Positions 35,660 to 48,067 of a stretch of DNA of 64,000 bases are shown one piece after another. The notes under the pieces were generated by a model. That model saw only the letters and a program-made list of their open reading frames with translations, was not told the DNA's origin and did not search any database. The position numbers and the translations under genes are program-made. Each line of letters opens with the position of its first letter. Position 1 is the stretch's first letter. The DNA comes from Alentia gelatinosa (Eukaryota; Annelida; Polychaeta; Phyllodocida; Polynoidae). The stretch lies in NCBI GenBank assembly GCA_950022655.1, contig OX465580.1, positions 122,495,016-122,559,015 on the forward strand. The letters are read 5' to 3'.

Positions 35660-36623
35660 TCACAGCGATACAATCTTATGATCCAACTAGGATCTCATGT
35701 GGCGCTCCCTATTACATCCTATCGCAGGTCCAATCAAGCCGCCATGTTCTGATGACTACAGAGTGCAAGCTTTCACGTTAGGGGCCTGTGTTACAGGTGA
35801 AAGATGACAGCAGTAGTTTAGGTGCCGATTGCCAGAACATCACCAGACCTGACGGGTACGAGGAGGCGTGAGCATGTTAGTAAATAGAAGGCCAATAATG
35901 GGACTTCGTCACGCTAGGAAGCCATTTCATCAGATGCTAAATACAGAGATTGGGACAATCAGTGTTTGTACGTGTGCCTCGGTAGATTTACTCTTTCGAC
36001 CCTTTCTTCGAGGGAACAGTCACTATTGCTTTGCACTTTTAGCAGATTTCCTTTTGAAATTATCTGAACACATAGACTGGGGAAGCGAGTGCGCCCATTT
36101 TGAACCGTGTATCCTGTATAGTTCTATTTCTGAAGGTTTTTCTTATATATCTACAAGCAACCAGGCAAAGCTTTATTAAACGTTAAAGGGCATCACGTTG
36201 GGTTATACTTTTGAAATGTGATATAAAGATGTATTCATTGGTCTCTATGTTGTCTCCGTGCCTTAATACTGTCATATTTTGACGACCATCTTTAAGTTCC
36301 ATGAGGGAAATTACTCTCAAGGGTCAGGCCATACTAGTGTCCCTCAATCACTGCACAGTCTGGATGGTAACTTTGCATCTACATCTATTTCCTGTAAAAT
36401 ATGTATATTCTATGGTATATAAGACGGATCAAGGATGCACTTATTGATTACATAACTTAGATCATGACACCATCAGATTCGTTACATACCCACGGCCATC
36501 AGTAATTTCGTTCAATATGCACATCCTAAAGCCGTCTTGTTATAGTGCTAGCTTGCCTATCACAATCAGTGGAATGCCAATTGCCACCGTCATTTTATAT
36601 CTACGTCCATTCCTATTCCACAC
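35660..36623. other. Unassigned DNA
   Basis: A 103-codon plus-strand frame (35868-36179) shows no family resemblance. No repeat copy was recognised. Confidence 0.45.
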
Positions 36624-36857
36624 TTTATCCCACCCCGGTATTTTTCTCCATAGGCTTAACATTAGGAACTCGTACTCCACGGCCGTGAGGTTCGTGTACC
36701 CAATACTTAATGGCTAATTTGGTGATTCATTTCATCAATAAATAATGTTATACGGGGTGAGATAAAATCAGAAACCCACTCGACGAAAATAACTTGGTCT
36801 GCACGCCACCTTGTTTGACCACACAGTATTTCACTCAGATTCGCTTCTTGAATTACC
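36624..36857 (-). mobile_element. Hairpin-plus-TIR element A2, hairpin half lost
   Basis: The body (36624-36766) is almost identical to A1. The hairpin begins normally (CCACTCGACGAAAATAACTT) but stops at its apex, so only one arm survives, ending at about 36857. Confidence 0.88.
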
Positions 36858-37344
36858 TTCTAAATCTCTGCTTGCTTTAACACTACGAGGATTCTACATT
36901 CTTGGTTCGATTTAAAGGATTCAAATTGAACACTTCGATGTGAACGCCTCTTTTCCAGTAATACCTTGCATTGAAGTCATAACATGAATATAAATTACCA
37001 ATGCTGCTTTTGCTGGAATACGAATAAATCGTATTCATCATGATATTCTCGGCGGATATCTCATCTAATTGGAGGATGCCCTTTTCAAAGTCGGAGTTCA
37101 TCTTATCTGAGGGGTCTTCGCTGTGCATCTTCTTCAATTATTTACCATCGGACTTTCGCATCTCTCCTTTGCCTGAAGTTGCAATAAGGATTAGGACTTC
37201 CATGGGTGGTTTGCAATTACTCATCCACAGGGTGTTACAACGGCAAGAACGTCTTATGCCGATACTAATTTCTTCATTTATCTGCGTGAAGTCCAGATCA
37301 ATATATCGTGATATTTCACTTATGTAGAAATATGATCCTCAGCT
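36858..37344. other. Unassigned DNA
   Basis: Overlapping frames on opposite strands (36883-37327) without family resemblance. Confidence 0.45.
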
Positions 37345-37897
37345 GGGCCCCGTTGCTCCTGCTTTTGTGGTATCGCTAGGTATAATCGGATCGCAATTTT
37401 ATTTTTACGATTACTTTAACGATCCGACTGAAAAAGCGTTGCTCCCGTAATATCGGATCGTATCGCTATATTTCCGCGGTATCGCTTATTTTTACGATGC
37501 GATAGCGATACAACAATTCAGGGGCACATATTGAATGAGACAGGGGAAAATTTATTAGTTCTTTAATTAAATACAGATGGCATTACAGTTAAAACTGGCC
37601 TGACACCTTGTGTCGTGGATCGCTATTTCCATAGGTAGAAGAACAAGGGGCAGGGGTTGGTGGTGCCACCATGGATCGTTATTTGAAAGATCAGATAAGG
37701 CTGTACTTAACCTACAGCGATACGATCCGCAGTGCTGTGAATGTCCGCGTAAAAATATCGCTAAAAGCTGTATTTTACGCGGCGATGCGCCTATGCGATT
37801 ACGACGCGATCCGCAAAATTTCAGGAGCAACGTTTAGGCCCTCGGATCGCTATTCTGCGATCCGCAACTCTGTCGTAATCCTGGAGCAACGGGGCCC
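37345..37897. mobile_element. TIR element F
   Basis: Perfect inverted ends GGGCCCCGTTGCTCC / GGAGCAACGGGGCCC, 553 bp apart. The interior is full of CGATCCG/GCGATACG-type words near both ends (ATCGGATCGTATCGCTAT and relatives), as subterminal repeats, and has no protein. Only one copy in the window. Confidence 0.85.
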
Positions 37898-38050
37898 TGA
37901 GCAGGTTTACAAGTTATGTTTTCAATAATCAAGGTATAGCTTCCTTTCGTAAAGATATTTATCTACTAAGAAGAAACGGGTGTTGCTGAGAACACCATCG
38001 AGTTGATGCAATCGTTGTAACACTCCAATATTATATCCAATTAACCTAAC

Positions 38051-38412
38051 CTGGCGTTTACACTAGACGACTAAATACGTGGCGACTGTAGATCGTCAGC
38101 CAATAGTCGCCAGGTGGTGGCAATGTCCACCGCAAAAGTCGTCTACGTCAGAATTTACCCGAGCGTTCACACTGACGACTATGAGTTTTCACAGAATAGC
38201 TTCCCGTATAGACGACTCATTCAAGGCGGCTTGAAATAGTCGCTGGGGTCAGAGCGTGTCTAATAGTCGTGAGGTGGTGCTTTATTGCGTAATCAGACGA
38301 TCTACAGTCGTCATGCACTTGGCGTTTATATTAGACGATTTCTAGACTTATACGGCTGAAAGTCGTCAGGTTCAAGAATCGCCGCCTATAATCGTCTAGT
38401 GTAAAGGCAGGG
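38051..38412. mobile_element. TIR element, family C, copy C1
   Basis: Ends CTGGCGTTTACACTAGACGA / TCGTCTAGTGTAAAGGCAGG. A further internal copy of the left-type end (TTGGCGTTTATATTAGACGA, about 38322-38341) suggests two elements in tandem or a nested one. The GTCGCCAGGTGGTGGC block is shared with C2. Confidence 0.85.
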
Positions 38413-39697
38413 TCAGGTCGTATGATGAATCCAGAGGCTGTCTCTACTTAACGTACTGCATCTACCACTCTTAAACTCTCTCTGTATCTCTATATTTCCC
38501 ATTGTTCTCTGTCGTATATCCACAGACTGCCTATTCATTTCCCTAGAGCTATAACCCAGGCCTGATCCCGTGATGATTGCTCCTCGGGATTTCGTTTGTA
38601 ACTTTTTTCATGTTCTTTTGAACACTGTCTTTTTCTATTCCACTCCGATATCGGTGAATCTTGACAAACGAGGCGAGTGATATCCATTCACTATTTATTT
38701 TGTTTCCACTGGGCATTCTTCCGCTGCCCGCCTGGTTTCAAACAAGGGGCCGCAGAGCAGCGACTGAGCCTAGTGATCAGCTGACCAATCAGTATTGACT
38801 TCTCTTGGGTGTGACCCTTAAGGTTGATTGAAACTGGCAGCAAACAAGATAGACAAAGAAGTGTCCGGTTTCTCATCCCTCATGTTCGCAATTTCTAGGG
38901 GGATGACCGGCAGCAAGAATGGCGAGGGAGAAATGGGTCCCCAACTGACAGTATAGGGAAATGTGTGGGAAGTGGTCATTCAGCACATCCACCTGTTTAT
39001 TCATGAGTATCTCTGATAAGCGTAAAGCTCTCAGGAGGATAGTGGGGGACTAAAGAAGAAACCAACAAGTTTTGGTCAAATTTGCTGTTCTCCACGGGTT
39101 TGATGCGGAGTGATATGAATCAGGCGACAGCCAACTGAATACAATATAGCATTCAAACGAGTTATAGAAGACCGACATGATATCAATTCTCAGAAGCAAT
39201 AGGTCATGTTATAGTCACTCAGTAATGCATTTCAATTCCACTTGGTAACAAATTTCTCTCGCATAATCAACCTCTAATATTTATCAACAATTGGATTCCA
39301 ATGGCACAATGTCCTGAATAATATAATCAATGTTAAGTTCATAGGTCTTGTATGGTTCTAGTCACTCTCCATCTCTCTCAAACACTAAGATGTTTGTTCC
39401 TAATTTATTCCAGAGTCTGTGATAAAAAATCAATTCTTTGTCAGGTGTGGACAATCCTCCCGGTCCCTGGTAGGGGTATGGGTCTTTCCCGGTTCAGCAG
39501 TCGCTCAAGTGGATTGTATGTCAACTAAATTCTACTACACAGTACCCTTATTCCAGAGTCCGTCTGTAAGGCAGTGCGCCTACTCTGTGTATTCTCCCAA
39601 TGAGAATCAGTCTACACACTATCGGTAGTCCCAGACTCACGGAGCAGTCTTTCCTCCACACACACAATCTTCAGAGGGCGGCCTTACTCCAGGTAGA
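38413..39697. other. Unassigned DNA
   Basis: 39051-39081 (AAGAAACCAACAAGTTTTGG) matches the start of the A4 hairpin region near 53560; otherwise nothing was recognised. Confidence 0.45.
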
Positions 39698-39956
39698 ATA
39701 AGGTCTGGCGTCCACCTACTACGATAGAAATTTAGACCTCCCGATATGGCTCAGATACAAAAAGAAAATCGTACACACACAGGTTTTTTTATCGGGACCA
39801 AATCGTAGACGCCCTTTTACAACGGAGTCTAATCGCAGAGAGGTGGTCAACTGCCCCGATATTAGATGACCTTCCGACGCGATTTTTATATCTTATCGGG
39901 AGGTCTATCGTAGACCATATCGGAGCCATATCGTGGTAGGTGGACGCCGGGCCTTA
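39698..39956. mobile_element. TIR element, family G, copy G1
   Basis: Inverted ends TAAGGTCTGGCGTCCACCTA / TAGGTGGACGCCGGGCCTTA. Subterminal ATCGTAG and ATATCGG repeats; blocks such as CAACTGCCCCGATATTAG are shared, in inverse orientation, with G2. Confidence 0.9.
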
Positions 39957-41062
39957 GGCCTCCACTGCCCGCAGGAGCTTCGTTATTTCCCCGATGCCGC
40001 AAATATCGTTCACGCGGCAGTGTGTCAGCCAGATGTTACCATCTTACTATCCAGCGCTGAGTGCGCCACTTTCCTAAATCTGATTTGACATCACATGACC
40101 ATCCATTCCATATACAGAACACTTGTATTTTTCCACTCCTTATGCACTACACCTGTATTTTTCCACTCTGTGTTACTTACTTTCATCGACCATTACACTT
40201 TGCCACTAAGTGTGTACCTGCACACAGTGCAACACATGGGTAATTTGAAATTACAATCAGAGATACACAAGTTGGACAGTTACACGAGGTAAAGAAAAAC
40301 TTCCAAGTCATTATCCCCAAAGCCATTTGTGAAAAAGATATGTCTTGCGCTATGAATGGGCCATTGCATCCTGAAAAATGTGAAACGCGAATTTTCTCCC
40401 CAGTGTACACCAAATTTCTGACAGTAAAACAATTAAGCTTGGAGAGGTAATTCGTATAACTGATATGTCATTCAATCATCATCATTTCAATGTCTCTCCG
40501 GTGGTGAAATCGTTGACTTTAGTCAAAGTGTCTCTCTTAATGTCTGATACTCGGGCGATAAAGTAACCTTTCAGTGATGGCATGCTCACTGCGAAATACA
40601 GTAGACAAATCTCAGGACTGCGTATGCTCTAATTGACCGGAAGTAGGGCAACAATTAAGCAAGAATCATCAGCACATTGGAGTAGCACTCAAGCGTCTCT
40701 TTTTAAGTGCATGTCAAATTACGTTTTGCGATTCCATTTGGCGAAAGGTAGAGGATTTCTCGGCACAACCATAGATATGGAGCATGAGGCAAATAATAGC
40801 CAGCCTCACCTTGACTATGGTTGATGGTCTCCTACAGATCAGGGCCACCTGAACTTAATAGGTTTTTTAACATCGACTGTCGTGCGCTTTCCTTTCAAGA
40901 AGATTCCGTCTGCATGTATATACGCTCTTTTGATTGCGCCTAGATTGCAAATGCGTCCCCAGTTCCAACGTATATTATGTAAATGTGTTAACTGATAGAA
41001 GCTGTGATGAATATCTTAAAATGCACGTGGGTACCATGAGAGGACATGAAAATATATGTGAT
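39957..41062. other. Unassigned DNA
   Basis: Near 40129-40167 the phrase ACCTGTATTTTTCCACTC occurs twice with slight change. No gene was recognised. Confidence 0.45.
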
Positions 41063-41445
41063 GTAAATAAACAATAATCGATGGTTTTGTGGATAGGCGG
41101 CCGTAAACTACGAGAGGTTGACGCGTAGTAATACACGAGTACCAGGGAGTGTTTTACGACGTCAACCTCGAGTGGTTTACAGAGCTGCCTATCCACATAA
41201 TCATCGTTTGTTGTATTTATTATCCATTATTTCGAATAAATTAAACCCAGTAATTGCCATATTAAAGGGTATAGCAATAGGGACTATTTCTTTGCTCTAT
41301 AGCACAAAGGGACTATTTTTCCCGTATACCATGGTTTGAGTCCCTATCCAACAGTTATGGTATCTGGCAGCTTCTATACAATGGGTGGTGGTTTACTGAG
41401 TCCCCATACATTTTTAATGGGGACTTTGTATACGGTGGATAATAA
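41063..41445 (+). mobile_element. Hairpin-plus-TIR element, family L, copy L1
   Basis: The hairpin (41063-41220) has arms GTTTTGTGGATAGGC / GCCTATCCACATAATC and GTCAACCTCG near the apex. The body (41216-41445) has ends TTTATTATCCA / TGGATAATAA; hairpin and body overlap by the TTTAT. The interior has GGGACTATTT and TATACCATGGTTTGAG blocks shared with L2 (60931-61187). Confidence 0.87.
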
Positions 41446-42216
41446 TATCTTACACCTCTCATATAATACAAATACGTTGGGATGAATGGAGACTTTGCTG
41501 ATAAGGATAGTTAATCACAACTGGCTATATCTATAGATGTTTTGCGTTTGGAATGGTGTTACAACTCTCAGCAATATTTCATGTACACAGTCCTCGGGAG
41601 GCACCGCAAGCCATATATAAGAGATGTATCTCTGACTGGCTCTGATGGTTTCACGTCCATAGATAAAGGTTATCTGAATGTATTGTAGCTGGTATTGTCA
41701 TGTCAGCGCTCCTGAGCTACTCTAGCAGTCATAGCTTATAACCGGTATGGGGCCAATAGCCCCGCGTCAGGTAGCAGTATTTGTCTCCAGCATGCAAAAC
41801 ATGTATTCATATTTGGTATATTTCCCTATTTTCTTGGAGGTATATACACCTTATAAAACATAACCAGCAGAATGATACTTGAACCACTTTTGATAATGGA
41901 TATTCTTACGTCAATGAATAATCTCACTACCCTTTTACGACATTAGAATGGCTATAACGAAGAGTGCCATTTAAACGTATCTTTACCGTAATCTGTTTCC
42001 TTCTCACTCCAGTATTTTCTTCGAGTATTACTACACGTTAACTCCTCGTGGTAAACCATGGATTATTGTCTATCTAAACAATAGAGTTTTCAGTGGTAAG
42101 TACTCAGATATTTGTTTACATGTGTGTGTGAGGGGGGAAGGGTCGGGGGGCCACTGATATTCGACTTGGCCGATGGTCCACATAAAAGAAGTGGTGCTCA
42201 AGATAATATCATGAAA
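41446..42216. other. Unassigned DNA
   Basis: No gene or repeat copy recognised. Confidence 0.5.
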
Positions 42217-42488
42217 CATCACGAAATTTCATATGATTGTTTATATGGCATGAGTTGTCTTCGCGGCATGATATCACGAAGAGAAGCTGAGTGGTATCTA
42301 TAGCGGAAGACAATGAATGGCATATAAACAATTATATGAAATTTCGAGATGTTTAAATTTTATCCTACCCTGTCACATGTTTGTAACCTCATTTGTCACC
42401 AGTGGCATATAAATATTTTATGCCATAACCGTGGCATACAGTCACACCGTGTTAAGTCTATGGAGATTTATATGAGGGGTAGGATAAA
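42217..42488 (+). mobile_element. Hairpin-plus-TIR element, copy B6
   Basis: Hairpin 42217-42351 has arms CGAAATTTCATATGATTG and its complement. The apex CACGAAGAGAAGCTGAGTG is nearly that of A1, although the arms and body differ. Body 42359-42488 has ends TTTATCCTACCC / GGGGTAGGATAAA with GTTAAGTCTATGGAG near the distal end. Confidence 0.87.
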
Positions 42489-43192
42489 GGTATGTACAGA
42501 TCATAAAGCGTAATGACTAATTACAGGTGTATAAGTATGTAGTCAATCCAGGTTGAGGAATCAGCCAGCACCAACCCCTGACGACATCTGGCATGTATTT
42601 CTTTTGTCTGCAGCTGTGTTTTGCTGCCAGCTACAGCTGCACTCTCAATAAATAGAAAGTTTGCTGGTAAAGATGAATCAGAATATTAATTACCCCCAGG
42701 GGTCATTCCCGGGCCGCAGGTGTGGAGTACAGTACCCATTAAGAAGTACTGCATTTTTAATATCTGCAGGGATGTATTTCTTATTTTGTTTTTATGTTTT
42801 TGTTTGGTTTTATCGATGTGGCTTCAAGAATGGGTTGTTGAAATATTTCTGACATTCTTATAGATGTAAAGCTGATGGTATACACCCATATTATCTCGTC
42901 CCTGTAAAACATGTGTTTTTATGGCCAAGGTATGATGCTTCTTCTGCAATAAGCAGTTATTATTCAATAGGGGACATTATGTCTAGGTTTCGTAGTTTTT
43001 GCAGGTTTGTGTATATTCAAATCGATTCCAAGGCTAGTATGGTTCTGTTATTTACTAAATTAATGTGTGACCGACATGATCAATTATCATTAAATGGATC
43101 GTTGGATTTATCAAACAGGTAGCATGTATGTTTCCTTTCAACCTTTGGTCTTCACTTTACATTCTTGTATATAGCTTTTATCAATAATCTAT
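42489..43192. other. Unassigned DNA
   Basis: No gene or repeat copy recognised. Confidence 0.5.
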
Positions 43193-43452
43193 ATTATCCT
43201 ATCCACAGGCTTAACATTGGATTTCTTTATGTTACAGGTGTGACATAAAGTGTTGTTTATGCCTCTACTTTCTGATGCTAAAAAAATGTGGAAATGGGGT
43301 AGGATAAAATCTAGACGCCACTCGTTTGAGTTTGAGTTTATTTATGTCACTCATTTTGTTGGCATCGTAATGTCACTCGTCTTCGACTCGTGAAATTACG
43401 GAGCCAACAAAATGCGTGACATAAATAAGCTAAGACTCAAACTCGTGACGTC
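43193..43452 (-). mobile_element. Hairpin-plus-TIR element, family B, copy B3
   Basis: A slightly decayed body end (TTATCCTATCCACAGGC) is followed by GGGGTAGGATAAAA and a full hairpin to GACGTC at 43452; apex GTCTTCGAC at 43379-43387. Confidence 0.92.
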
Positions 43453-43847
43453 TCTTCATAATATCATCCTAAATTGACCGCGAAAGATGCTACACTAAAT
43501 CATATTTAATAGCATCATCACTGGCATATCTATCAAAGTAAGGGTGTTTGTGCTACACTTTGAGGACCAATTGGAATATTTATATATAGAAACGCACCCC
43601 TAATGTCATGTATGTGGGTGACCATTACGGAAAAGCTAGATCTATGGAAACATTATATCCGAATAGGTCATCAGCATGTTAATTGCCACCATTTCACCAA
43701 CTATCGCATTATCTCTCAGTCCCTCCGTCACGCTTCCCAAGAAGAATTATAATTACAACGGGAGTGCTACTAATTGACCGGTGATTGCGAGGCATACACG
43801 AGGGGGTATTGCTGGGATCTAGATTGCATGGCAATTCTACCAACAGC
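43453..43847. other. Unassigned DNA
   Basis: Nothing recognised. Confidence 0.5.
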
Positions 43848-44062
43848 CCAGGGGCACGTTTAATAATCTAGGATCGTACATCCAGACCCTTTTCTGTATG
43901 TCATAGAGACCCAGGGACAATTTGGGTCAATTTTATAAACGTTATGGACGATCTTATGGATGGCTAATACTGTCTTGCCGAAGAAGCTTAAATATTATTA
44001 AACGATTACATTTGTACGAGGTACAGAAAAGGGTCTCCATGTATGATCCTAGATTATTAAAC
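43848..44062. mobile_element. TIR element E
   Basis: Long inverted ends, about 40 bp each: TTTAATAATCTAGGATCGTA then CAGACCCTTTTCTGTA, with the complement ending at 44062. It is about 205 bp long and non-coding. Element D2 begins one or two bases further on. Confidence 0.85.
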
Positions 44063-44063
44063 T

Positions 44064-44332
44064 GGGACCTGTTTCACTAGTCAGTGACATGTCTAGATGG
44101 CGTCTAGATGGTGTGTCCGGTTTCATAAGAACTAGACATTAGACTTCATATCTGTCTAACACTTTTGTCACAAAACTAGTGAAACAGGTCCATGATGTGT
44201 CTAGATTTGTCTAATTCATATGTTTGGGGTCTGTATTTCCTAAAGGCAGCTACTTGTGGTGTCACGAAACTAGACAAACCCAATGTCTGTATGGTGTCAC
44301 AGACATGTCGCGAGACTAGTGAAACAGGTCCC
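44064..44332. mobile_element. TIR element, family D, copy D2
   Basis: Ends GGGACCTGTTTCACTAG / CTAGTGAAACAGGTCCC. A third terminus-like sequence (AAACTAGTGAAACAGGTCC, about 44172-44192) lies inside, so D2 may be two copies in tandem. GTGTCACGAAACTAG and GTATGGTGTCACAGAC are shared with D1. Confidence 0.87.
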
Positions 44333-45131
44333 TGGCCTAAGTAGGTCTCGACAGAATGGGAGAGCGCCTACTGCAACACGTGTATTTTTTTATTTTTTTT
44401 TTATTTCAACATTGTGTTCGATGAGGTTACATCGTTCTTCCACACAACTTAATAACAAACAGCAACAGATCAACACGATTGAGATGGGAAATGTACATAT
44501 GTTTCAACTTCGTAGTGACATCACTGACCTTTAGGTAATTGATTTTCGCAATTTCGAGTTTTATACATGACGAGTACTAATTCAAGTATTCAAGTGTAGT
44601 CATGGGCTAGATTATAGGCCATCTTGCAAATGAAACCTTGATCAATTTTAGATGAAAATACAACTATCCACGTTTTCATTGAATGCAGCAGAGTTCTGAA
44701 GTTCTGGCATGCAGTGACAGATTGGCTCTAAAGGGTTTCTGAATAGGTCCTGAATTGCGGGAAACCTGTGTTTTTTGGTTATTCAGATACGAACTGTATT
44801 TGCTCTGAGTATCAAAACATATATACAAACAATGAACTTCTAGTACACATGTGCTATAAAAAAGAATCTCAATACTGAAAGCATGGTTCCATTGCAGACT
44901 AATCTCACTGTGTGATACTAGGATGTCAGGAACAGATTGCAGTTGTCGAACCCAAGTTCACTGCTGGAACCTGATAGTTTCTCAGGGAAGCTCGGTGGGT
45001 TCATCTGGCTCTTAGCCCTGATTGCGTCTGTTTATACTAGACCTGGCAGTCTTGATTTGGTCCCTTAATGATTTCAGCTCCTGCTTAAATCCACATCAGA
45101 TGAGCAGATGTTTCAGATACATATGTTCCTT
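44333..45131. other. Unassigned DNA
   Basis: Nothing recognised apart from a T-rich tract near 44386-44404. Confidence 0.45.
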
Positions 45132-45236
45132 CAGCAAGTATTCAGCACTGTTACCTCTGTAAGAAAATGTCTATGTGTCCTCTAACTACTGTCTAACTAT
45201 AACCTCTTTCTGCCTTTTCCTTTCCCTTTCTCTCTA

Positions 45237-45269
<33 letters not shown>

Positions 45270-45377
45270 AGGCAGGGACAAAAAAGGAGCAGCAAATATT
45301 CAATCAACACTGTTGCCTCTGTAAGACAATGTCTATGTGTCCTCTAACTACTGTCTAACTAACCTCTCTCTCCCTTT

Positions 45378-45411
<34 letters not shown>

Positions 45412-45431
45412 GGACACAAAAGGAACAGGTA
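45132..45431. repeat. Tandem duplication (about 150 bp x 2) with (CT)n tracts
   Basis: Unit 1 (45132-45289) and unit 2 (45290-45431) both read CAGCAARTATTCA...CACTGTTRCCTCTGTAAG, GTCTATGTGTCCTCTAACTA, a (CT)n run, and AGGGACA.AAAAGGA.CAG. The units differ mainly in CT-run length. Confidence 0.9.
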
Positions 45432-46800
45432 AACATTGACAATCCTTACCTAAGACAACTAGAGAGCTAGGTCACCTAATCAATTTCGAGTTCCGAGCCC
45501 GTTGAAGCCTTGGTTTGATTTTTAAACATGTGAAATTATAAGAATTGTGTCAGCAAGAATGTCCCAGCAAGGGGATGGACACAGGCAAAGAAGGCGCCCT
45601 GAAGATGATCTGCTCCATCAGGAAATCCTCTAAACATACTTTTTGAATTGTGTTTCTATCATTATATTCCGTACTTCAAGAGTAATGAAGATACACAACA
45701 ATGTGCCAAGTTCATGTGAGGAAATATGTTCACACTCACAGAGCCTATTCAATTGGGCAGCACAGAAGGTATATACATAATGAATCCATATGTCCCTGTT
45801 ACAGTGTTATTCGACAAATAAATATGACCACTTGCTATGAAACCACTCGTGACTAACATTGTAGAAGACATATTTGATGAACGTCTTTGCGCTTTACGTT
45901 TCATTGTTGCCACAGTCTCAATATATAACCTAAATAAAAAAGAAATGAAAGTGCAAGTCTGAAAGGAACAGCAATGCTCTGTCCCATGATATTTTTGAAT
46001 ACATTTCCCTTTTTATACGTTAAACCCCTAATACAGCATCAAACCTCAGGACTGTCTACAGTAACATCCTTCCTATCGTAGGTAGCTTCAACACAGAAAC
46101 AGCTGGACATCATTTTACCATTATAACTGATGATATTTTGTTAAGACAGACAAGTATTTCTGTATCTATTGGATTTTGTAAATAATTATCAATGATGCCT
46201 GAAAACGCCACGCTGCTGTTCGTCGAGGATGTCTGGAGCCGTCATGCATGTAATAGAGGGTTCAGTTTGAAAAGTCGTTGTTTGTCCACTGCTGATGGCT
46301 TTCGCGACGTCGTTATAGGGGACAGAGCCATTGTTAGTTCACGAAGCAGTCACTAGGTGGTCGGGGGACAAAACCTGTATTCTGGCTCTTTGTTCTTACG
46401 AAATTCAGCTGCCTTTCAATATTTTACCAAGGTTCATTTGACTCTCTACACCGATCCCAGAGCAGGAAGATATAATGCTAAAACCCAGGACATGATGTTT
46501 TTCACATGGAACATTTAGTATACATATGTGAGCAAGGCAAAAAAAGTGAAATTTCCCAATTATCACTCACTTCTTTTGCACCTTCATTAGGGAAGAACAG
46601 CTACTTTTTCACCTCAAGTAGTGAAGAATACATACTCGGGGGGGGGGGGGGGGGCGTCATGGCAGCCCCCATGGATCATAGGCTATACATAAGATTACCA
46701 TTCCCAATTAACCAGCGCTACTGCGCTTTACTATATATATACTAGTGTGGGTGTTGTATAATATCATCTATGATAACGCAGCTTTATGTAGCATAATCAT
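45432..46800. other. Unassigned DNA
   Basis: It contains a G16-type tract (about 46639-46654). No gene was recognised. Confidence 0.45.
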
Positions 46801-47412
46801 TTGACACTGCAAAAAAAACGTGTCAAACATTGGGTTGGTGTTTTCCTTTAAAGGCAGCATCCAACCAACATATATATCTCCACGCAGCCTGTATTGGGGA
46901 TTGTGATTCCCCTCGCCGACCACACGCACGGATCTATGATCCCAGTGCCCGGGACATCCAACACGCGCCTTGTCGTTTTTTTAGCCCCCGCCATAACGGT
47001 CTACCAGACGCCGCCTAGCGGGAGGGGCCCGCGTCATCCACGTTCAATTTGACATGCGCAAACTAACCGGAAACTCGTCTAAATTGCACTGCACCGCCGT
47101 CAGCCCGTGACAGATGACACTGCGAAAAGTAGCGCTGTGAGACCTGAATCTTGCCACCATGGCGACAACGAGAACGAGGCTGGGGGAGAATTTCGGTGGC
47201 CGGTTGACAAGCTGATGTCCCCGGTGCCTAACCAGGTGTCCTGCCTAACACACCTCCCATTAACCAACACCTACCCTCAACCCCACTCATCTCCTCACAA
47301 ACTCTGACCATCCAGCCATGTTCTAACGGGCTTCCTGAGAAATTTTTCACTGAAAACGAATCTGTAGCGCGTCCTGATCTCTACACGAATGTTTTATCAG
47401 CTAAAAGCAAGA
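46801..47412. other. CpG- and GC-richer island, function unclear
   Basis: 46890-47340 is markedly richer in C, G and CpG than its surroundings (CGCCGCCTAGCGGGAGGGGC, GCACCGCCGTCAGCCCGTGA). An ATG in good context (GCCACCATGG, about 47154-47163) opens only a short frame, and an overlapping 66-codon frame (47107-47307) contains a possible splice donor CAG/GTGTCC. It may be a host 5' exon or promoter; I cannot decide. Confidence 0.3.
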
Positions 47413-47439
47413 CACTGCACGAAAACCACCAGTTTATTA

Positions 47440-47840
47440 GAGCGTGCTTGCACGCGCTAAATATATCATCTAGAGTTTAGAGGGGTCCATATAGACTTTC
47501 AGGGTACTGCATATTAACTATCCCTTCACTATCTGTGTGCTATTCACTGTGATATTGGGAACAGAGCAGGGACCCAGTGTCTCAGTGGCTTAGAGGCATG
47601 CCCAGCTGCCCATGACCAATCAATCAAGACCGAAATATCCCATTGACCTACTGGTGATTAGTTTGGAAATATTTAGATCCTATAGATAGACTCAGGCTGT
47701 TACAGAAATGGTAAGTTGACTGGGTTCAGGTAGTTACAGAAAACTATCCATAGACTGAATGTAACCCAAACCGTTTAGTTGTTATTCTTTTCAATAGCAC
47801 GCTCTTTCATTAATGATGAACATTCTATTTGCTCCTAGTT
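47440..47840 (+). repeat. Dispersed repeat R1, copy 2, nested in M2
   Basis: The fullest copy of R1. It starts near GAGCGTGCTTGCACGCGCTAA and ends at TATTTGCTCCTAGTT, where M2 sequence (CTATATACGCCATCG) resumes. GAGCGTGC at the start and GCACGCTC near the end are inverted. No clear target duplication. Confidence 0.82.
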
Positions 47841-48067
47841 CCTATATACGCCATCGTGGAAGTGCATGTATATTGGCTGAATATTGACTTGTTTTCATAT
47901 ATATACGCGCAGTGTTTAACTACGGACGCGTCTTGGCTGTATTTCACACCCGGCGGATATGAGAGGAAATATTCTCTCCCCCCGCCGCCTCCCGCCCGTT
48001 TGTGTTGGTAGAAGTATAGGTGTCCTCAATGGGAAACCCTCCCCCCACCCTGCCAACTCTCGCCACG

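Noticed and set aside
41118..41339. Open frames over hairpin arms and TIR bodies (also 5881-6354, 42112-42303) as genes
   Set aside because: They coincide with palindromic element sequence and change with each copy of the element.
46890..47340. Host promoter with first exon called with confidence
   Set aside because: Only composition and a short Kozak-type ATG support it; the frame is brief and unrecognised.
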